Source: Undibacterium umbellatum (GTDB lineage: Bacteria > Pseudomonadota > Gammaproteobacteria > Burkholderiales > Burkholderiaceae_D). From it: a stretch of DNA of 64,000 bases. A model generated the notes under the pieces. The model was not told the origin of the DNA and ran no database searches. It was given only the letters and a program-made list of their open reading frames with translations. Made by a program: the position numbers and the translations under genes. The stretch spans positions 124,001-188,000 of the forward strand of contig NZ_JACOFX010000002.1 of assembly GCF_014284125.1 (NCBI RefSeq), given 5' to 3'. Below are positions 18,802 to 27,801 of the stretch, piece by piece (the first letter of the stretch is position 1; each line of letters starts with the position of its first letter).

Positions 18802-18902
18802 GCGGTCAATTTAAAACCACGCAAAGAAACTGCTGCAATTGCTAAAAATAGCATTTCTCATACGCTGCGGGTTCTGGCGCATTTCCTCAAAAGGGAGCAA
18901 GA

Positions 18903-19292
18903 ATGTTTAATCGAAAAACCAAGAACACCATAGATAGCCTCATCGGTGCAACCACCGTCATACAAGGCGATTTGCACTTCAAAGGCGGTTTGCGTATTGA
19001 TGGCCATATTCGTGGCAATGTCGTCGCTGACCTTGAAGCATCCAGCATGCTGATAATTTCTGAGCAGGCAAAAATTGATGGTGAAGTCCGCGCCGCCCAT
19101 ATCGTGGTGAATGGCGTCATCCATGGACCGGTATTTTCGTCAGAATTGCTTGAATTACAGCCAAAAGCACAAATATTCGGTGATGTGCACTACAAAACAC
19201 TGGAAATGCTGAGCGGTGCCGTGGTTTCTGGCAAGCTTAGCCATGACCTGGCACAAGAACCTGTATTGAAACTCGCAGCGAACAATGCATAG
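18903..19292 (+). CDS. Bactofilin (polymer-forming cytoskeletal protein)
   Basis: This 129-residue protein has the bactofilin core: IDSLIGATTVIQGDLHFKGG, then repeats such as RIDGHIRGNVV, SEQAKIDGEVRAAHIVVNG and IFGDVHYKTLEMLSGA, which form a right-handed beta-helix. Bactofilins polymerise without nucleotides and organise cell shape or polar machinery. It follows the coiled-coil membrane protein by 101 bp, and an AAAAGGGAGC ribosome site precedes it. The membrane protein upstream is a possible partner (inference). Confidence 0.93.
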   Translation: MFNRKTKNTIDSLIGATTVIQGDLHFKGGLRIDGHIRGNVVADLEASSMLIISEQAKIDGEVRAAHIVVNGVIHGPVFSSELLELQPKAQIFGDVHYKTLEMLSGAVVSGKLSHDLAQEPVLKLAANNA

Positions 19293-19340
19293 ATTTCTGT
19301 GCGGGTCTATAATGATGGTAAATAGTCTGAAGGAGTAATT

Positions 19341-19691
19341 ATGAACGCTGTTGCCGAAATGCCCGCACCCATTGTTTTCACTGAAAGCGCCGCTGCCAAA
19401 GTGGCACAGCTGATTGAAGAAGAGGGTAACCCTGACCTGAAACTGCGCGTCTTCGTACAAGGCGGTGGTTGCTCAGGTTTTCAGTATGGTTTCACATTTG
19501 ATGAGATCACCAATGAAGATGACACGACCATGACCAAGAATGGCGTCCATTTGCTGATCGATTCCATGAGCTACCAGTACCTGGTTGGCGCAGAAATCGA
19601 TTACAAGGATGACCTCGAAGGCGCACAGTTCGTGATCAAGAACCCGAATGCAACAACCACTTGTGGTTGCGGTTCTTCATTCTCAGCTTAA
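19341..19691 (+). CDS. erpA: Iron-sulfur cluster insertion protein ErpA
   Basis: This 116-residue A-type carrier delivers Fe-S clusters to target enzymes. The three cluster cysteines are visible: one in [13 protein letters not shown] and two in TTCGCGSSF at the C-terminus. It is preceded by GAAGGAG at a good distance and closed by a UUCG-loop terminator. Possible clients in this window include GlcF. Confidence 0.96.
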   Translation: MNAVAEMPAPIVFTESAAAKVAQLIEEEGNPDLKLRVFVQGGGCSGFQYGFTFDEITNEDDTTMTKNGVHLLIDSMSYQYLVGAEIDYKDDLEGAQFVIKNPNATTTCGCGSSFSA

Positions 19692-19722
19692 TTGCCAAGA
19701 TAATCTTTGTTGATTTGCCTGG

Positions 19723-19748
19723 AAAAGGACGCTTCGGCGTCCTTTTGT
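19723..19748 (+). terminator. Intrinsic terminator of erpA
   Basis: AAAAGGACGC (19723-19732) pairs perfectly with GCGTCCTTTT (19737-19746) around a TTCG tetraloop; T-rich sequence follows. Confidence 0.88.
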
Positions 19749-19783
19749 TTTTTGCATGCTTATTTTCTAAAATCATTGTAGCG

Positions 19784-20218
19784 ATGACGGCACATGCTGG
19801 CGAAGGCGATTTGAGCAAGTCAGAACGCCGCCAGTACATTGCCATGCTCAACGCGATTGTTGACAGTAACGCTCAGTCGTAGAAAACGCATCGAGGACAA
19901 GATCAATCTGGGGCTTGCAGTAAGACAGCCGCGCCACCTCACTTTCATGAAGCTGGCAGCATTGAAGGGTAATAACGACATTATCCTGGCATTGCTTAAA
20001 GCTGGTCAGTATAGAGTCCACGAATGGCGACGGGCATACACCTTTATTCTCTGCCGTGATGTCAATTAAGCTGAAAACAGTCCAACTTTTTATCAGCAAA
20101 AAAAGCTGACGTGACTGCGACTGCACCTAACGGTGATAAGCCTTTGTCATGGGCTAAGGTAGTAGCCAAGCCAAACAAGAAAATGATAGATGCCCTGGTC
20201 AAAGCCGGCGCTAGGTAA
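19784..20218 (+). pseudogene. Frameshifted ankyrin-repeat protein remnant
   Basis: Ankyrin-like segments occur one after the other in different frames. MKLAALKGNNDIILALLKAG lies at about 19947-20006. NGDGHTPLFSAV and TVQLFISKK lie at 20023-20103. ADVTATAPNGDKPLSWA and MIDALVKAGAR lie at 20105-20215, then stop at 20216-20218. The last frame change coincides with a run of seven A at 20098-20104. A possible N-terminal part starts at ATG 19784 but ends at a TAG at 19880-19882. Joined, the pieces read as two to three ankyrin units. The parent gene was probably a small ankyrin protein; sequencing error is possible but would need three indels. Confidence 0.65.
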
Positions 20219-20406
20219 TTTAATCTTCTGTGTCGACAAAGCTGATAATTTCCCACTCTGTAATTCTCTTCTATGCTCTCCTTGGCAAGCTGTTGCATAC
20301 AGCACTTCTACAAGGAACAATGAAAAGTATTTGCTGCATTTTCTAATAACAATTCATCACAAGACAGGGAAAGCTGATTACACTCCTTGAATAAACAGGA
20401 GCCAGC

Positions 20407-21885
20407 ATGGAAGCATCCCTCGCCATATCTTCACGCCAGCAAGATCTTGTGCGCGCACTGCGTCAGCAATTGCCTGCGCATTGCATTTTGTATGATGAAG
20501 AAGATACCCGTCCTTATGAATGTGACGGTCTGGCCGCTTACCGCCAGTTGCCCATGGTGGTGACACTGCCAGAGAATGAAAGCCAGGTCATCAGCATCAT
20601 CAATATCTGCCGTGACAAGCAGATCGCCATCGTGCCGCGTGGTGCTGGCACTGGTTTGTCTGGCGGTGCCATGCCGATTGCTGATGGCCTGGTGCTGTCA
20701 ACCGCCAAACTCAATAAGATCATCAAGGTCGATGCCTATGCCCGCACTGCGGTGGTACAGCCAGGTGTGCGTAATCTCGCCATCTCTGAAGCTGTAGCAG
20801 CTCACGGCTTGTATTACGCGCCCGACCCGTCTTCGCAAATCGCCTGCACCATAGGCGGCAATGTGGCAGAAAATTCTGGTGGTGTGCATTGCCTCAAATA
20901 TGGCCTGACGGTACACAATGTCATGGCCGTGCGCGCCATTACCATGGAAGGCGAAGTCATAGAGCTGGGTGGTGGAGCGCTGGATGCGCCTGGCCTGGAT
21001 TTGCTGGCAGTGTTCATAGGCTCGGAAGGCATGCTCGGAGTCGTCACTGAAGTGACCGTCAAACTCATTCCCAAGCCGCAAGCTGCACGTGTGATCATGG
21101 CTTCGTTTGATGACGTCGTCAAAGGTGGCAATGCGGTGGCCAGCGTGATCGCCGCAGGTATCATCCCGGCCGGGCTGGAGATGATGGACAAGACCTCTTC
21201 GCGCATGGTCGAACCCTTTGTGCAGGCAGGGTATGACACCGATGCCGAGGCCATTCTGCTCTGCGAATCAGACGGTACCATAGAAGAAGTCGAAGAAGAG
21301 ATTGCCCGCATGAGTGCCGTGCTGGAGCAGGCTGGCGCGACTGCGCTGGCAGTATCCAATACAGAGGCAGAACGCCTGCGTTTCTGGTCTGGCCGCAAGA
21401 ATGCTTTTCCCGCTGCTGGCCGAATTTCACCCGATTATTACTGCATGGATGGCACCATCCCGCGCAAACATCTGGCGCAAGTCCTGATCGGTATCGCAGC
21501 CATGGAAGAAAAATATGGCCTGCGTTGCGCCAACGTCTTTCATGCAGGCGATGGCAATCTTCACCCGCTGATTTTATTTGATGCGAATAAAGAAGGGGAA
21601 TTTCACAGGGCCGAGGAATTTGGTGCCGAGATACTGGAGCTATGTGTCAAGGTGGGTGGCACGATCACCGGCGAGCATGGTGTGGGCATAGAAAAAATCA
21701 ATTCCATGTGCGTGCAGTTTTCGAGTGAAGAGATTACCGCCTTCCTCGCCTTGAAACGGGCTTTCGATCCTGCAGCCTTGCTTAATCCAGACAAAGCCAT
21801 ACCTACTCTGCATCGCTGCGCCGAATACGGCCGCATGCATGTAAAAAAAGGTGTGTTGAAATTCCCTGATTTGCCGCGTTTTTAA
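20407..21885 (+). CDS. glcD: Glycolate oxidase subunit GlcD (FAD-linked)
   Basis: This 492-residue protein is the FAD-binding catalytic subunit of glycolate oxidase, which oxidises glycolate to glyoxylate. It has the PCMH FAD domain with IVPRGAGTGLSGGAMP and GGNVAENSGGVHCLKYG, and the C-terminal FAD-linked oxidase domain with HAGDGNLHPLILFD and TGEHGVGIEKI. It is first in a glcD-glcE-glcF operon. D-lactate dehydrogenase is a related alternative, but the three-subunit layout supports glycolate oxidase. No glcC regulator lies alongside. Confidence 0.93.
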   Translation: MEASLAISSRQQDLVRALRQQLPAHCILYDEEDTRPYECDGLAAYRQLPMVVTLPENESQVISIINICRDKQIAIVPRGAGTGLSGGAMPIADGLVLSTAKLNKIIKVDAYARTAVVQPGVRNLAISEAVAAHGLYYAPDPSSQIACTIGGNVAENSGGVHCLKYGLTVHNVMAVRAITMEGEVIELGGGALDAPGLDLLAVFIGSEGMLGVVTEVTVKLIPKPQAARVIMASFDDVVKGGNAVASVIAAGIIPAGLEMMDKTSSRMVEPFVQAGYDTDAEAILLCESDGTIEEVEEEIARMSAVLEQAGATALAVSNTEAERLRFWSGRKNAFPAAGRISPDYYCMDGTIPRKHLAQVLIGIAAMEEKYGLRCANVFHAGDGNLHPLILFDANKEGEFHRAEEFGAEILELCVKVGGTITGEHGVGIEKINSMCVQFSSEEITAFLALKRAFDPAALLNPDKAIPTLHRCAEYGRMHVKKGVLKFPDLPRF

Positions 21886-21916
21886 AGACAGAGGCTAGAC
21901 TTAATTGGACGATGGC

Positions 21917-22981
21917 ATGCAAACGACGCTAGACAATTTTCGTGAACGCATATTGGCAGCAAGCGCCAGCGGTATCGCATTGCAGATACAGGGCGGTGGC
22001 AGCAAGCACTGGTATGGGCAGGAAGTGCAGGGTGAGGTACTGGATACCCGCGCTTATAGCGGCATCCTGGCATATGACCCGACTGAGCTGGTGCTGACTG
22101 CCCGCAGCGGCACACCGCTGGCAGAAATAGAAACTGCCCTGGCGGCACAGAACCAGATGCTGGCATTTGAGCCGCCGCATTTTGGCGCTACCACCACCAT
22201 AGGCGGTGTCGTGGCTGCAGGCTTGTCTGGCCCCCGGCGGCCAGCCGTAGGTGCTGCGCGTGATTTTGTACTGGGTGTCAGCCTCATGAATGGGCAAGGG
22301 CAGGTACTGGAATTTGGTGGTCAGGTCATGAAGAATGTCGCAGGCTATGATGTTTCGCGTCTGCTGACAGGTTCCATGGGCTGCCTGGGTTTGCTGCTGG
22401 ATATTTCCATCAAGGTCTTGCCACGTCCCTTTGCAGAAACCACCCTGGTGTTTGCCCTGTCAGAGGCAGACGCATTGACGCGTTTGAATCAGTGGGCAGG
22501 CCAGGCTTTACCTATCTCGGCCAGTTGCTGGCATGTAGGCCGTCTGATGCTGCGCCTCTCAGGTGCAGAAGCCGCAGTGCGCGCCGCCAAGGTCAGACTG
22601 GGTGGTGAAGAAATGCAGGATGCTACAGCTTTCTGGATAGCCTTGCGCGAACAGACCCAGGATTTTTTTCAGCAGGAAGAAGAGCATGGTTTATGGCGCT
22701 TATCGCTGCCATCCACCAGCGCCGCCTTGAAGCTGACTGGCAAATCCATGATCGAATGGGGCGGGGCGCAGCGCTGGCTCTACAGCACAGAAAAACCCGA
22801 GCTGATACGTCTGACTGCGCTGGCTGCCGGTGGTCACGCCAGCCTGTTCCGTGGTGGTGACAAGAGCATAGGCGTGTTCGCCCCCCTGTCTGCACCACTG
22901 GAAAAAATACACAGACGCCTGAAGAATACTTTTGATCCCGCCGGTATATTTAACCCCGGTCGCATGTACAAAGGCTGGTAA
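21917..22981 (+). CDS. glcE: Glycolate oxidase subunit GlcE
   Basis: This 354-residue FAD-binding subunit has IQGGGSKHWYG and TTIGGVVAAGLSGPRRPAVGAARDFVLG, as in GlcE. It is shorter than GlcD and lacks the full C-terminal oxidase domain, as expected. ATG 21917 is chosen over TTG 21905, which adds four residues. It starts 31 bp after glcD and ends 5 bp before glcF. Confidence 0.93.
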   Translation: MQTTLDNFRERILAASASGIALQIQGGGSKHWYGQEVQGEVLDTRAYSGILAYDPTELVLTARSGTPLAEIETALAAQNQMLAFEPPHFGATTTIGGVVAAGLSGPRRPAVGAARDFVLGVSLMNGQGQVLEFGGQVMKNVAGYDVSRLLTGSMGCLGLLLDISIKVLPRPFAETTLVFALSEADALTRLNQWAGQALPISASCWHVGRLMLRLSGAEAAVRAAKVRLGGEEMQDATAFWIALREQTQDFFQQEEEHGLWRLSLPSTSAALKLTGKSMIEWGGAQRWLYSTEKPELIRLTALAAGGHASLFRGGDKSIGVFAPLSAPLEKIHRRLKNTFDPAGIFNPGRMYKGW

Positions 22982-22986
22982 AGACA

Positions 22987-24237
22987 ATGCAAACCAATCT
23001 CGCTGATTTCATCAAAGACACACGCGAAGGCAAAGAGGCTGAAGATATCTTGCGCAAGTGTGTACATTGCGGATTTTGTACAGCCACTTGCCCGACCTAT
23101 CAATTACTTGGTGATGAACTCGATGGCCCGCGTGGCCGTATCTACCTCATCAAGCAGGTATTGGAAGGCAAGCCTGCTACAGTCAAAACCCAGCAACATC
23201 TGGACCGCTGCCTGACGTGCCGTAATTGCGAAACCACATGTCCGTCCGGTGTGCAATATGGCCGACTGGTGGATATAGGCCGTCAGGTGGTGGAGAAACA
23301 GGTAGGTCGCCCGCTGTTCCAAAAACTGAATCGTGCTGCTCTCAAAGCCGTGCTGCCACGTAAATGGATCTTCAATCCAGCGATGAAGCTGGGTCAAAGC
23401 CTGCGCGCAGTCTTGCCCAAGTCATTACAAAATAAAGTGCCGGTAGCACAAGATGCAGGCTTGTGGCCGCAAACTGAACATGCCCGAAAGATGCTCTTGC
23501 TGGATGGCTGCGTACAGCCCGCCATGTCACCGAATATCAATGCTGCCACCGCCAGGGTGCTTGATGCCATGGGCGTGCAATTGCAAATTGCCCCCAAGGC
23601 TGGTTGTTGTGGAGCCATACGCTATCACTTGAATGAGCATGAAGATGGCCTCAATGACATGCGCATGAATATTGATGCCTGGTGGCCGTATGTGGAAGCT
23701 GGTGCAGAAGCCATCGTCATGACCGCGTCTGGCTGCGGTGCCACGGTAAAAGAATATGGGCATTTGCTGGCGCATGATGAAGCCTATGCTGCAAGGGCTG
23801 CAAAAATCTCGGCACTGACACGCGACCTCAGTGAAATTTTGCCTGAGTTCCAGCCTCAACTGGTGCAGTGCCTGCAAGGTAAAATCAACAAGCGTATTGC
23901 CTGGCATCCACCTTGTACCTTGCAGCATGGCCAGCAAATACGCGGCAAGGTCGAAGGCCTGTTGACGGCCATAGGCGTTGACGTGAAGCTGTGCGCCGAC
24001 AGTCACTTATGTTGCGGCTCAGCCGGTACATATTCTGTCTTGCAACCCAAGCTTTCCTATCAGTTGCGCGATAACAAATTACGTAATCTGGCGGCGACCG
24101 ATGCCGAGATGATTTTGTCTGCGAATATAGGTTGCCTGACGCATTTGCAATCAGGGACTGATACGCCAGTGATACATTGGGTAGAATTAATTGATCAAAT
24201 GATGCAAGTTCAGGAAGCGGAGATTGAGCCTGGATAA
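22987..24237 (+). CDS. glcF: Glycolate oxidase iron-sulfur subunit GlcF
   Basis: This 416-residue protein has two ferredoxin-type 4Fe-4S motifs, CVHCGFCTATCPTY (about residues 19-32) and CLTCRNCETTCPSG (about 76-89). It also has two CCG-type motifs, GCCGAIRYHL and CCGSAGTYS, each of a cysteine-rich domain. It passes electrons from the flavin subunits to the quinone pool. It is the last gene of glcDEF and is followed by a symmetrical terminator. Confidence 0.95.
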   Translation: MQTNLADFIKDTREGKEAEDILRKCVHCGFCTATCPTYQLLGDELDGPRGRIYLIKQVLEGKPATVKTQQHLDRCLTCRNCETTCPSGVQYGRLVDIGRQVVEKQVGRPLFQKLNRAALKAVLPRKWIFNPAMKLGQSLRAVLPKSLQNKVPVAQDAGLWPQTEHARKMLLLDGCVQPAMSPNINAATARVLDAMGVQLQIAPKAGCCGAIRYHLNEHEDGLNDMRMNIDAWWPYVEAGAEAIVMTASGCGATVKEYGHLLAHDEAYAARAAKISALTRDLSEILPEFQPQLVQCLQGKINKRIAWHPPCTLQHGQQIRGKVEGLLTAIGVDVKLCADSHLCCGSAGTYSVLQPKLSYQLRDNKLRNLAATDAEMILSANIGCLTHLQSGTDTPVIHWVELIDQMMQVQEAEIEPG

Positions 24238-24251
24238 TTGGGAGCACAAAA

Positions 24252-24278
24252 AAAAGAGCAATCAATGATTGCTCTTTT
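24252..24278. terminator. Bidirectional terminator between glcF and gpx
   Basis: AAAAGAGCAATC (24252-24263) pairs perfectly with GATTGCTCTTTT (24267-24278) around three bases. The stem is flanked by A runs on one side and T-rich sequence on the other, so it can end transcripts from both converging operons. Confidence 0.9.
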
Positions 24279-24280
24279 GT

Positions 24281-24763
24281 TTATTCGGCCAGCAGCTTTT
24301 CTATATCATCCAGCAAGTCCTTGGGCGCTGTTTGTGGTGCATAGCGCTTGAAGACCGTGCCATCTTTCTTCACTAGGAATTTGGTGAAATTCCATTTGAT
24401 GGATTGACTCCCTAATAAGCCAGGAGCCTGGCTTTTCAGGTGCTGGAACAAGGGGTGAGCCTTGTCGCCATTCACATCTATTTTGTCGAAAAGGGGGAAG
24501 GTCACACCATAATTCTTTTCGCAGAAAGAGCCGATCTCTCCAGCAGAACCAGGTTCCTGATGACCAAACTGGTTGCAGGGGAAGCCAAGCACCTCTACAC
24601 CCTTGTCCCTGAACTGCTGGTAAATTGCTTCCAGGCCTTTGTACTGTGGCGTGAAACCGCAATTGCTGGCGGTATTCACGATCAGCAATACCTTGCCTGC
24701 ATATTGCTTGAGATCGACAGGCTCTCCCTGCAGACTATTGGCCTGAAAAGCGAGCGCACTCAT
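24281..24763 (-). CDS. Glutathione peroxidase
   Basis: This 160-residue peroxidase has the family motifs: NTASNCGFTPQYKGLE with a cysteine where animal enzymes have selenocysteine (about residue 36), GFPCNQFGHQEPG with the glutamine, and KWNFTKFLV with tryptophan and asparagine of the catalytic tetrad. Bacterial members often use thioredoxin. Its ATG overlaps the pilU stop by 4 bp (ATGA), so it is translationally coupled to a twitching motility gene. Confidence 0.93.
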   Translation of the reverse strand: MSALAFQANSLQGEPVDLKQYAGKVLLIVNTASNCGFTPQYKGLEAIYQQFRDKGVEVLGFPCNQFGHQEPGSAGEIGSFCEKNYGVTFPLFDKIDVNGDKAHPLFQHLKSQAPGLLGSQSIKWNFTKFLVKKDGTVFKRYAPQTAPKDLLDDIEKLLAE

Positions 24764-25896
24764 ACGATACCCAGATGTTTGGTGCCAGCAGTCAGGTCCC
24801 TGTCCTTGGCATCTTTGCCTTTGAGCATGATGGCCAGGCGCAGTTCATTGACCGAGTCAGCATTACGCAAGGCATCTTCATAAGAGATCTCGTCAGCTTC
24901 ATGTAAATCAAACAGCGATTGATCAAAGGTCTGCATACCCAGTTCACGGGATTTCTTCATGATCTCTTTGATCTCATGTACTGCACCTTTAAAGATCAGG
25001 TCAGACACCAGCGGTGTATTGAGCATGATTTCTACCGCGGCAGCACGGCCCTTGCGCCCCTTGAGTGGCACCAGACGCTGTGAAATAACCGCCTTCAGGT
25101 TCAGTGACAAATCCATGAGTAACTGCTGGCGACGTTCTTCCGGGAAGAAGTTGATGATACGGTCGAGTGCCTGGTTTGAGCTATTGGCATGCAGGGTAGC
25201 CAGGCAAAGATGGCCGGTTTCTGCAAAGGCGACGGCAAAATCCATGGTTTCGCGGTCGCGTATCTCACCAATCTGGATAACGTCCGGTGCCTGGCGCAGG
25301 GAGTTTTTCAGGGCTGCACCCCAGTCTTCGGTATCAATCCCGATTTCACGCTGGGTAATGATGCAATTCATATGTGGATGCACATATTCTATCGGGTCCT
25401 CGATAGTAATGATGTGGCCGTAACTATTCGCATTTCTATAACCTAACATGGCCGCCAGCGAAGTGGATTTACCCGAGCCGGTAGCACCCACCATGATGAC
25501 CAGGCCGCGCTTGGTCATGGCGATTTCTTTGAGGTTTTCTGGTAACCCCAGGTCTTCCAGCTTGGGAATAGCCGTGGTAATCGTCCGCAATACCAGACCT
25601 ACGCGGCCTTGTTGCATGAACGCTGAGACGCGGAAACGTCCCAAGCCCGCAGGGCTGATTGCGAAATTACATTCTTTGGTCGATTCAAACTCTGAGGATT
25701 GCTTGTCGTTCATGATAGAACGGGCAAGATCAATAGTGTGAGCAGGGGACAATGGTTGATTGGAGACTGGTGTTACCCGTCCGTCTATCTTGAAGGCCGG
25801 CGGGAAGTCTGCCGTAATAAACAAGTCTGAACCGTTTTTGCTGAGCATAAGCCTCAGCAAATCATTCATAAATTTGGTGGCCTGATCGCGTTCCAT
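24760..25896 (-). CDS. pilU: Type IV pilus retraction ATPase PilU
   Basis: This 378-residue PilT-like ATPase has Walker A GATGSGKST, an Asp box with EDPIEYVHPHMNC, and Walker B region IQIGEIRDRETMDFA. PilU identity comes from length, from the C-terminal DLHEADEISYEDALRNADS, and from its place 20 bp after pilT on the same strand. PilU works with PilT in pilus retraction and twitching. The gpx gene overlaps its 3' end. Confidence 0.94.
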   Translation of the reverse strand: MERDQATKFMNDLLRLMLSKNGSDLFITADFPPAFKIDGRVTPVSNQPLSPAHTIDLARSIMNDKQSSEFESTKECNFAISPAGLGRFRVSAFMQQGRVGLVLRTITTAIPKLEDLGLPENLKEIAMTKRGLVIMVGATGSGKSTSLAAMLGYRNANSYGHIITIEDPIEYVHPHMNCIITQREIGIDTEDWGAALKNSLRQAPDVIQIGEIRDRETMDFAVAFAETGHLCLATLHANSSNQALDRIINFFPEERRQQLLMDLSLNLKAVISQRLVPLKGRKGRAAAVEIMLNTPLVSDLIFKGAVHEIKEIMKKSRELGMQTFDQSLFDLHEADEISYEDALRNADSVNELRLAIMLKGKDAKDRDLTAGTKHLGIV

Positions 25897-25916
25897 GTTT
25901 TTGTCCTTTTGATCTC

Positions 25917-26960
25917 TTAGCCTGGGAAGTTGTCTGGCTGTTTGGCTGCGCCACGTGCAGTTGCCACCGAGATGACATTGCGGCGTACCAGGTCAGTCAG
26001 ATTTTGATCCAGGGTCTGCATGCCAATATTGCTACCAGTTTGTATCGAAGAATACATCTGTGCAATCTTGGCTTCACGAATAAGATTACGTATCGCTGGC
26101 GTACCCAGCATGATTTCATGCGCCGCCACACGGCCAGAGCCATCCTTGGTTTTGAGCAGGGTTTGCGAGATAACTGCTTGCAGTGATTCCGACAGCATCG
26201 AACGCACCATTTCTTTTTCTTCCGCTGGGAAAACGTCGACGATACGGTCAATGGTTTTGGCAGCGGAAGAGGTATGCAATGTGCCGAATACCAAGTGACC
26301 CGTTTCAGCGGCAGTCAGTGCCAGGCGTATGGTTTCCAGATCACGCAACTCACCGACCAGGATAGCATCAGGATCTTCACGCAGGGCAGAGCGCAGCGCG
26401 TTGTTAAAAGACATGGTGTGCGGGCCGACTTCACGCTGGTTGATCAGGCATTTTTTGGATTCATGTACAAATTCTATCGGGTCTTCGACCGTCAGGATAT
26501 GACCATACTCGTGTTCGTTGAGATGGTTCACCATGGCAGCCAGGGTCGTTGATTTGCCAGAACCGGTAGGTCCGGTCACCAGTACCAGGCCACGTGGCTT
26601 CAATGCCAGCTCAGCGAAAATCTTGGGCGTATTCAATTGTTCCAGCGACAAGATCTTGGATGGAATGGTACGCATAACGGCAGCAGCACCACGTTCCTGG
26701 TTGAAGGCATTCACACGGAAGCGGGCCAGGCCAGGGATGGAGAAAGAGAAATCGCACTCCAGCGTGTCTTCATAGGCTTTGCGTTGCGAGTCATTCATGA
26801 TGTCATAGATCAACTCATGGACATCTTTATGTTCCAGTGGTGGCAAATTAATACGTCTGACGTCACCATGTACCCGTATCATGGGCGGCAAGCCGGAAGA
26901 TAAGTGTAAGTCGGAGGCATTGTTCTTGACGGAGAACGCCAGCAGTTCTGAAATGTCCAT
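25917..26960 (-). CDS. pilT: Type IV pilus retraction ATPase PilT
   Basis: This 347-residue hexameric ATPase drives pilus disassembly. It carries Walker A GPTGSGKSTTLAAM, VEDPIEFVHESKKC, VGELRDLETI and the PilT signature AIRNLIREAKIAQMYSSIQ near the C-terminus. It opens a minus-strand pilT-pilU-gpx group and is divergent from yggS, 136 bp away, a conserved arrangement in proteobacteria. Confidence 0.97.
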   Translation of the reverse strand: MDISELLAFSVKNNASDLHLSSGLPPMIRVHGDVRRINLPPLEHKDVHELIYDIMNDSQRKAYEDTLECDFSFSIPGLARFRVNAFNQERGAAAVMRTIPSKILSLEQLNTPKIFAELALKPRGLVLVTGPTGSGKSTTLAAMVNHLNEHEYGHILTVEDPIEFVHESKKCLINQREVGPHTMSFNNALRSALREDPDAILVGELRDLETIRLALTAAETGHLVFGTLHTSSAAKTIDRIVDVFPAEEKEMVRSMLSESLQAVISQTLLKTKDGSGRVAAHEIMLGTPAIRNLIREAKIAQMYSSIQTGSNIGMQTLDQNLTDLVRRNVISVATARGAAKQPDNFPG

Positions 26961-27096
26961 TTATAATTCCGGTAATGAGATCGTTGTTGATCTGGTTGGG
27001 TAATTGATTAATAGCGTGATAAAAGCCATATTAAGCTGCGGAGGGTAGTTTTGCCAGCAGTTCACAACGAAATAGATAGATTTTTGGTTACTGATT

Positions 27097-27801
27097 ATGT
27101 CCTCAATTTCTGACAACTTGCAAGCCGTAACTGCGGATATCCGTGCTGCTGCGCTTGCCAACGGGCGCGATCCGCAACAACTGCACTTGCTGGCCGTATC
27201 CAAAACCTTTCCGGCTGATGCGGTCATCGAAGCTGCAGAGGCGGGTCAGCACTGTTTTGGTGAAAATTATCTGCAAGAAGCTTTGGAGAAGATGCAGGAA
27301 GTACAGGCAAAAAAGCCGCAACTTCAGCTCGAATGGCATTTTATAGGCCCTATACAAAGTAATAAGACCCGCCCCATCGCTGAGCATTTTGCCTGGGTAC
27401 ATTCAGTCGACAGGGAAAAAATCGCCCAGCGCCTGTCCGAGCAAAGGCCTGCAGAGATGCCAGCACTGAATATTTGTCTGCAAGTTAATATTAGTGGCGA
27501 GGCAAGCAAGAGTGGCGTTTTACCTGAAGAAGCTTTGGTGCTGGCAAAAAAAATTGCAGTGTTGCCGGGTCTGCAACTGCGTGGCTTGATGGCCGTACCG
27601 GAAGCCAGCCATGATGAGCAGGTGCAAAGAAAGGCATTCAGACAATTGAAGCAGTTGAGCGATGCCATTCAGGCTGCAGGAATAACGCTGGATACACTGT
27701 CCATGGGCATGAGTGCGGACATGCATGCGGCAATCGCCGAAGGAAGTACCATGCTCAGGATAGGAACAGCTATTTTTGGAAACCGGAACTATGCAAAATA
27801 A
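27097..27801 (+). CDS. yggS: YggS family pyridoxal-phosphate homeostasis protein (PLPBP)
   Basis: This 234-residue single-domain PLP-binding protein has the cofactor lysine in LLAVSKTFPADAV (about residue 35), GENYLQEALEK, EWHFIGPIQSNK and SMGMSADMHAAIAEGSTMLRIGTAIFG. The family buffers PLP rather than catalysing a reaction. It overlaps proC by 11 bp, a widely conserved pair. Confidence 0.95.
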   Translation: MSSISDNLQAVTADIRAAALANGRDPQQLHLLAVSKTFPADAVIEAAEAGQHCFGENYLQEALEKMQEVQAKKPQLQLEWHFIGPIQSNKTRPIAEHFAWVHSVDREKIAQRLSEQRPAEMPALNICLQVNISGEASKSGVLPEEALVLAKKIAVLPGLQLRGLMAVPEASHDEQVQRKAFRQLKQLSDAIQAAGITLDTLSMGMSADMHAAIAEGSTMLRIGTAIFGNRNYAK

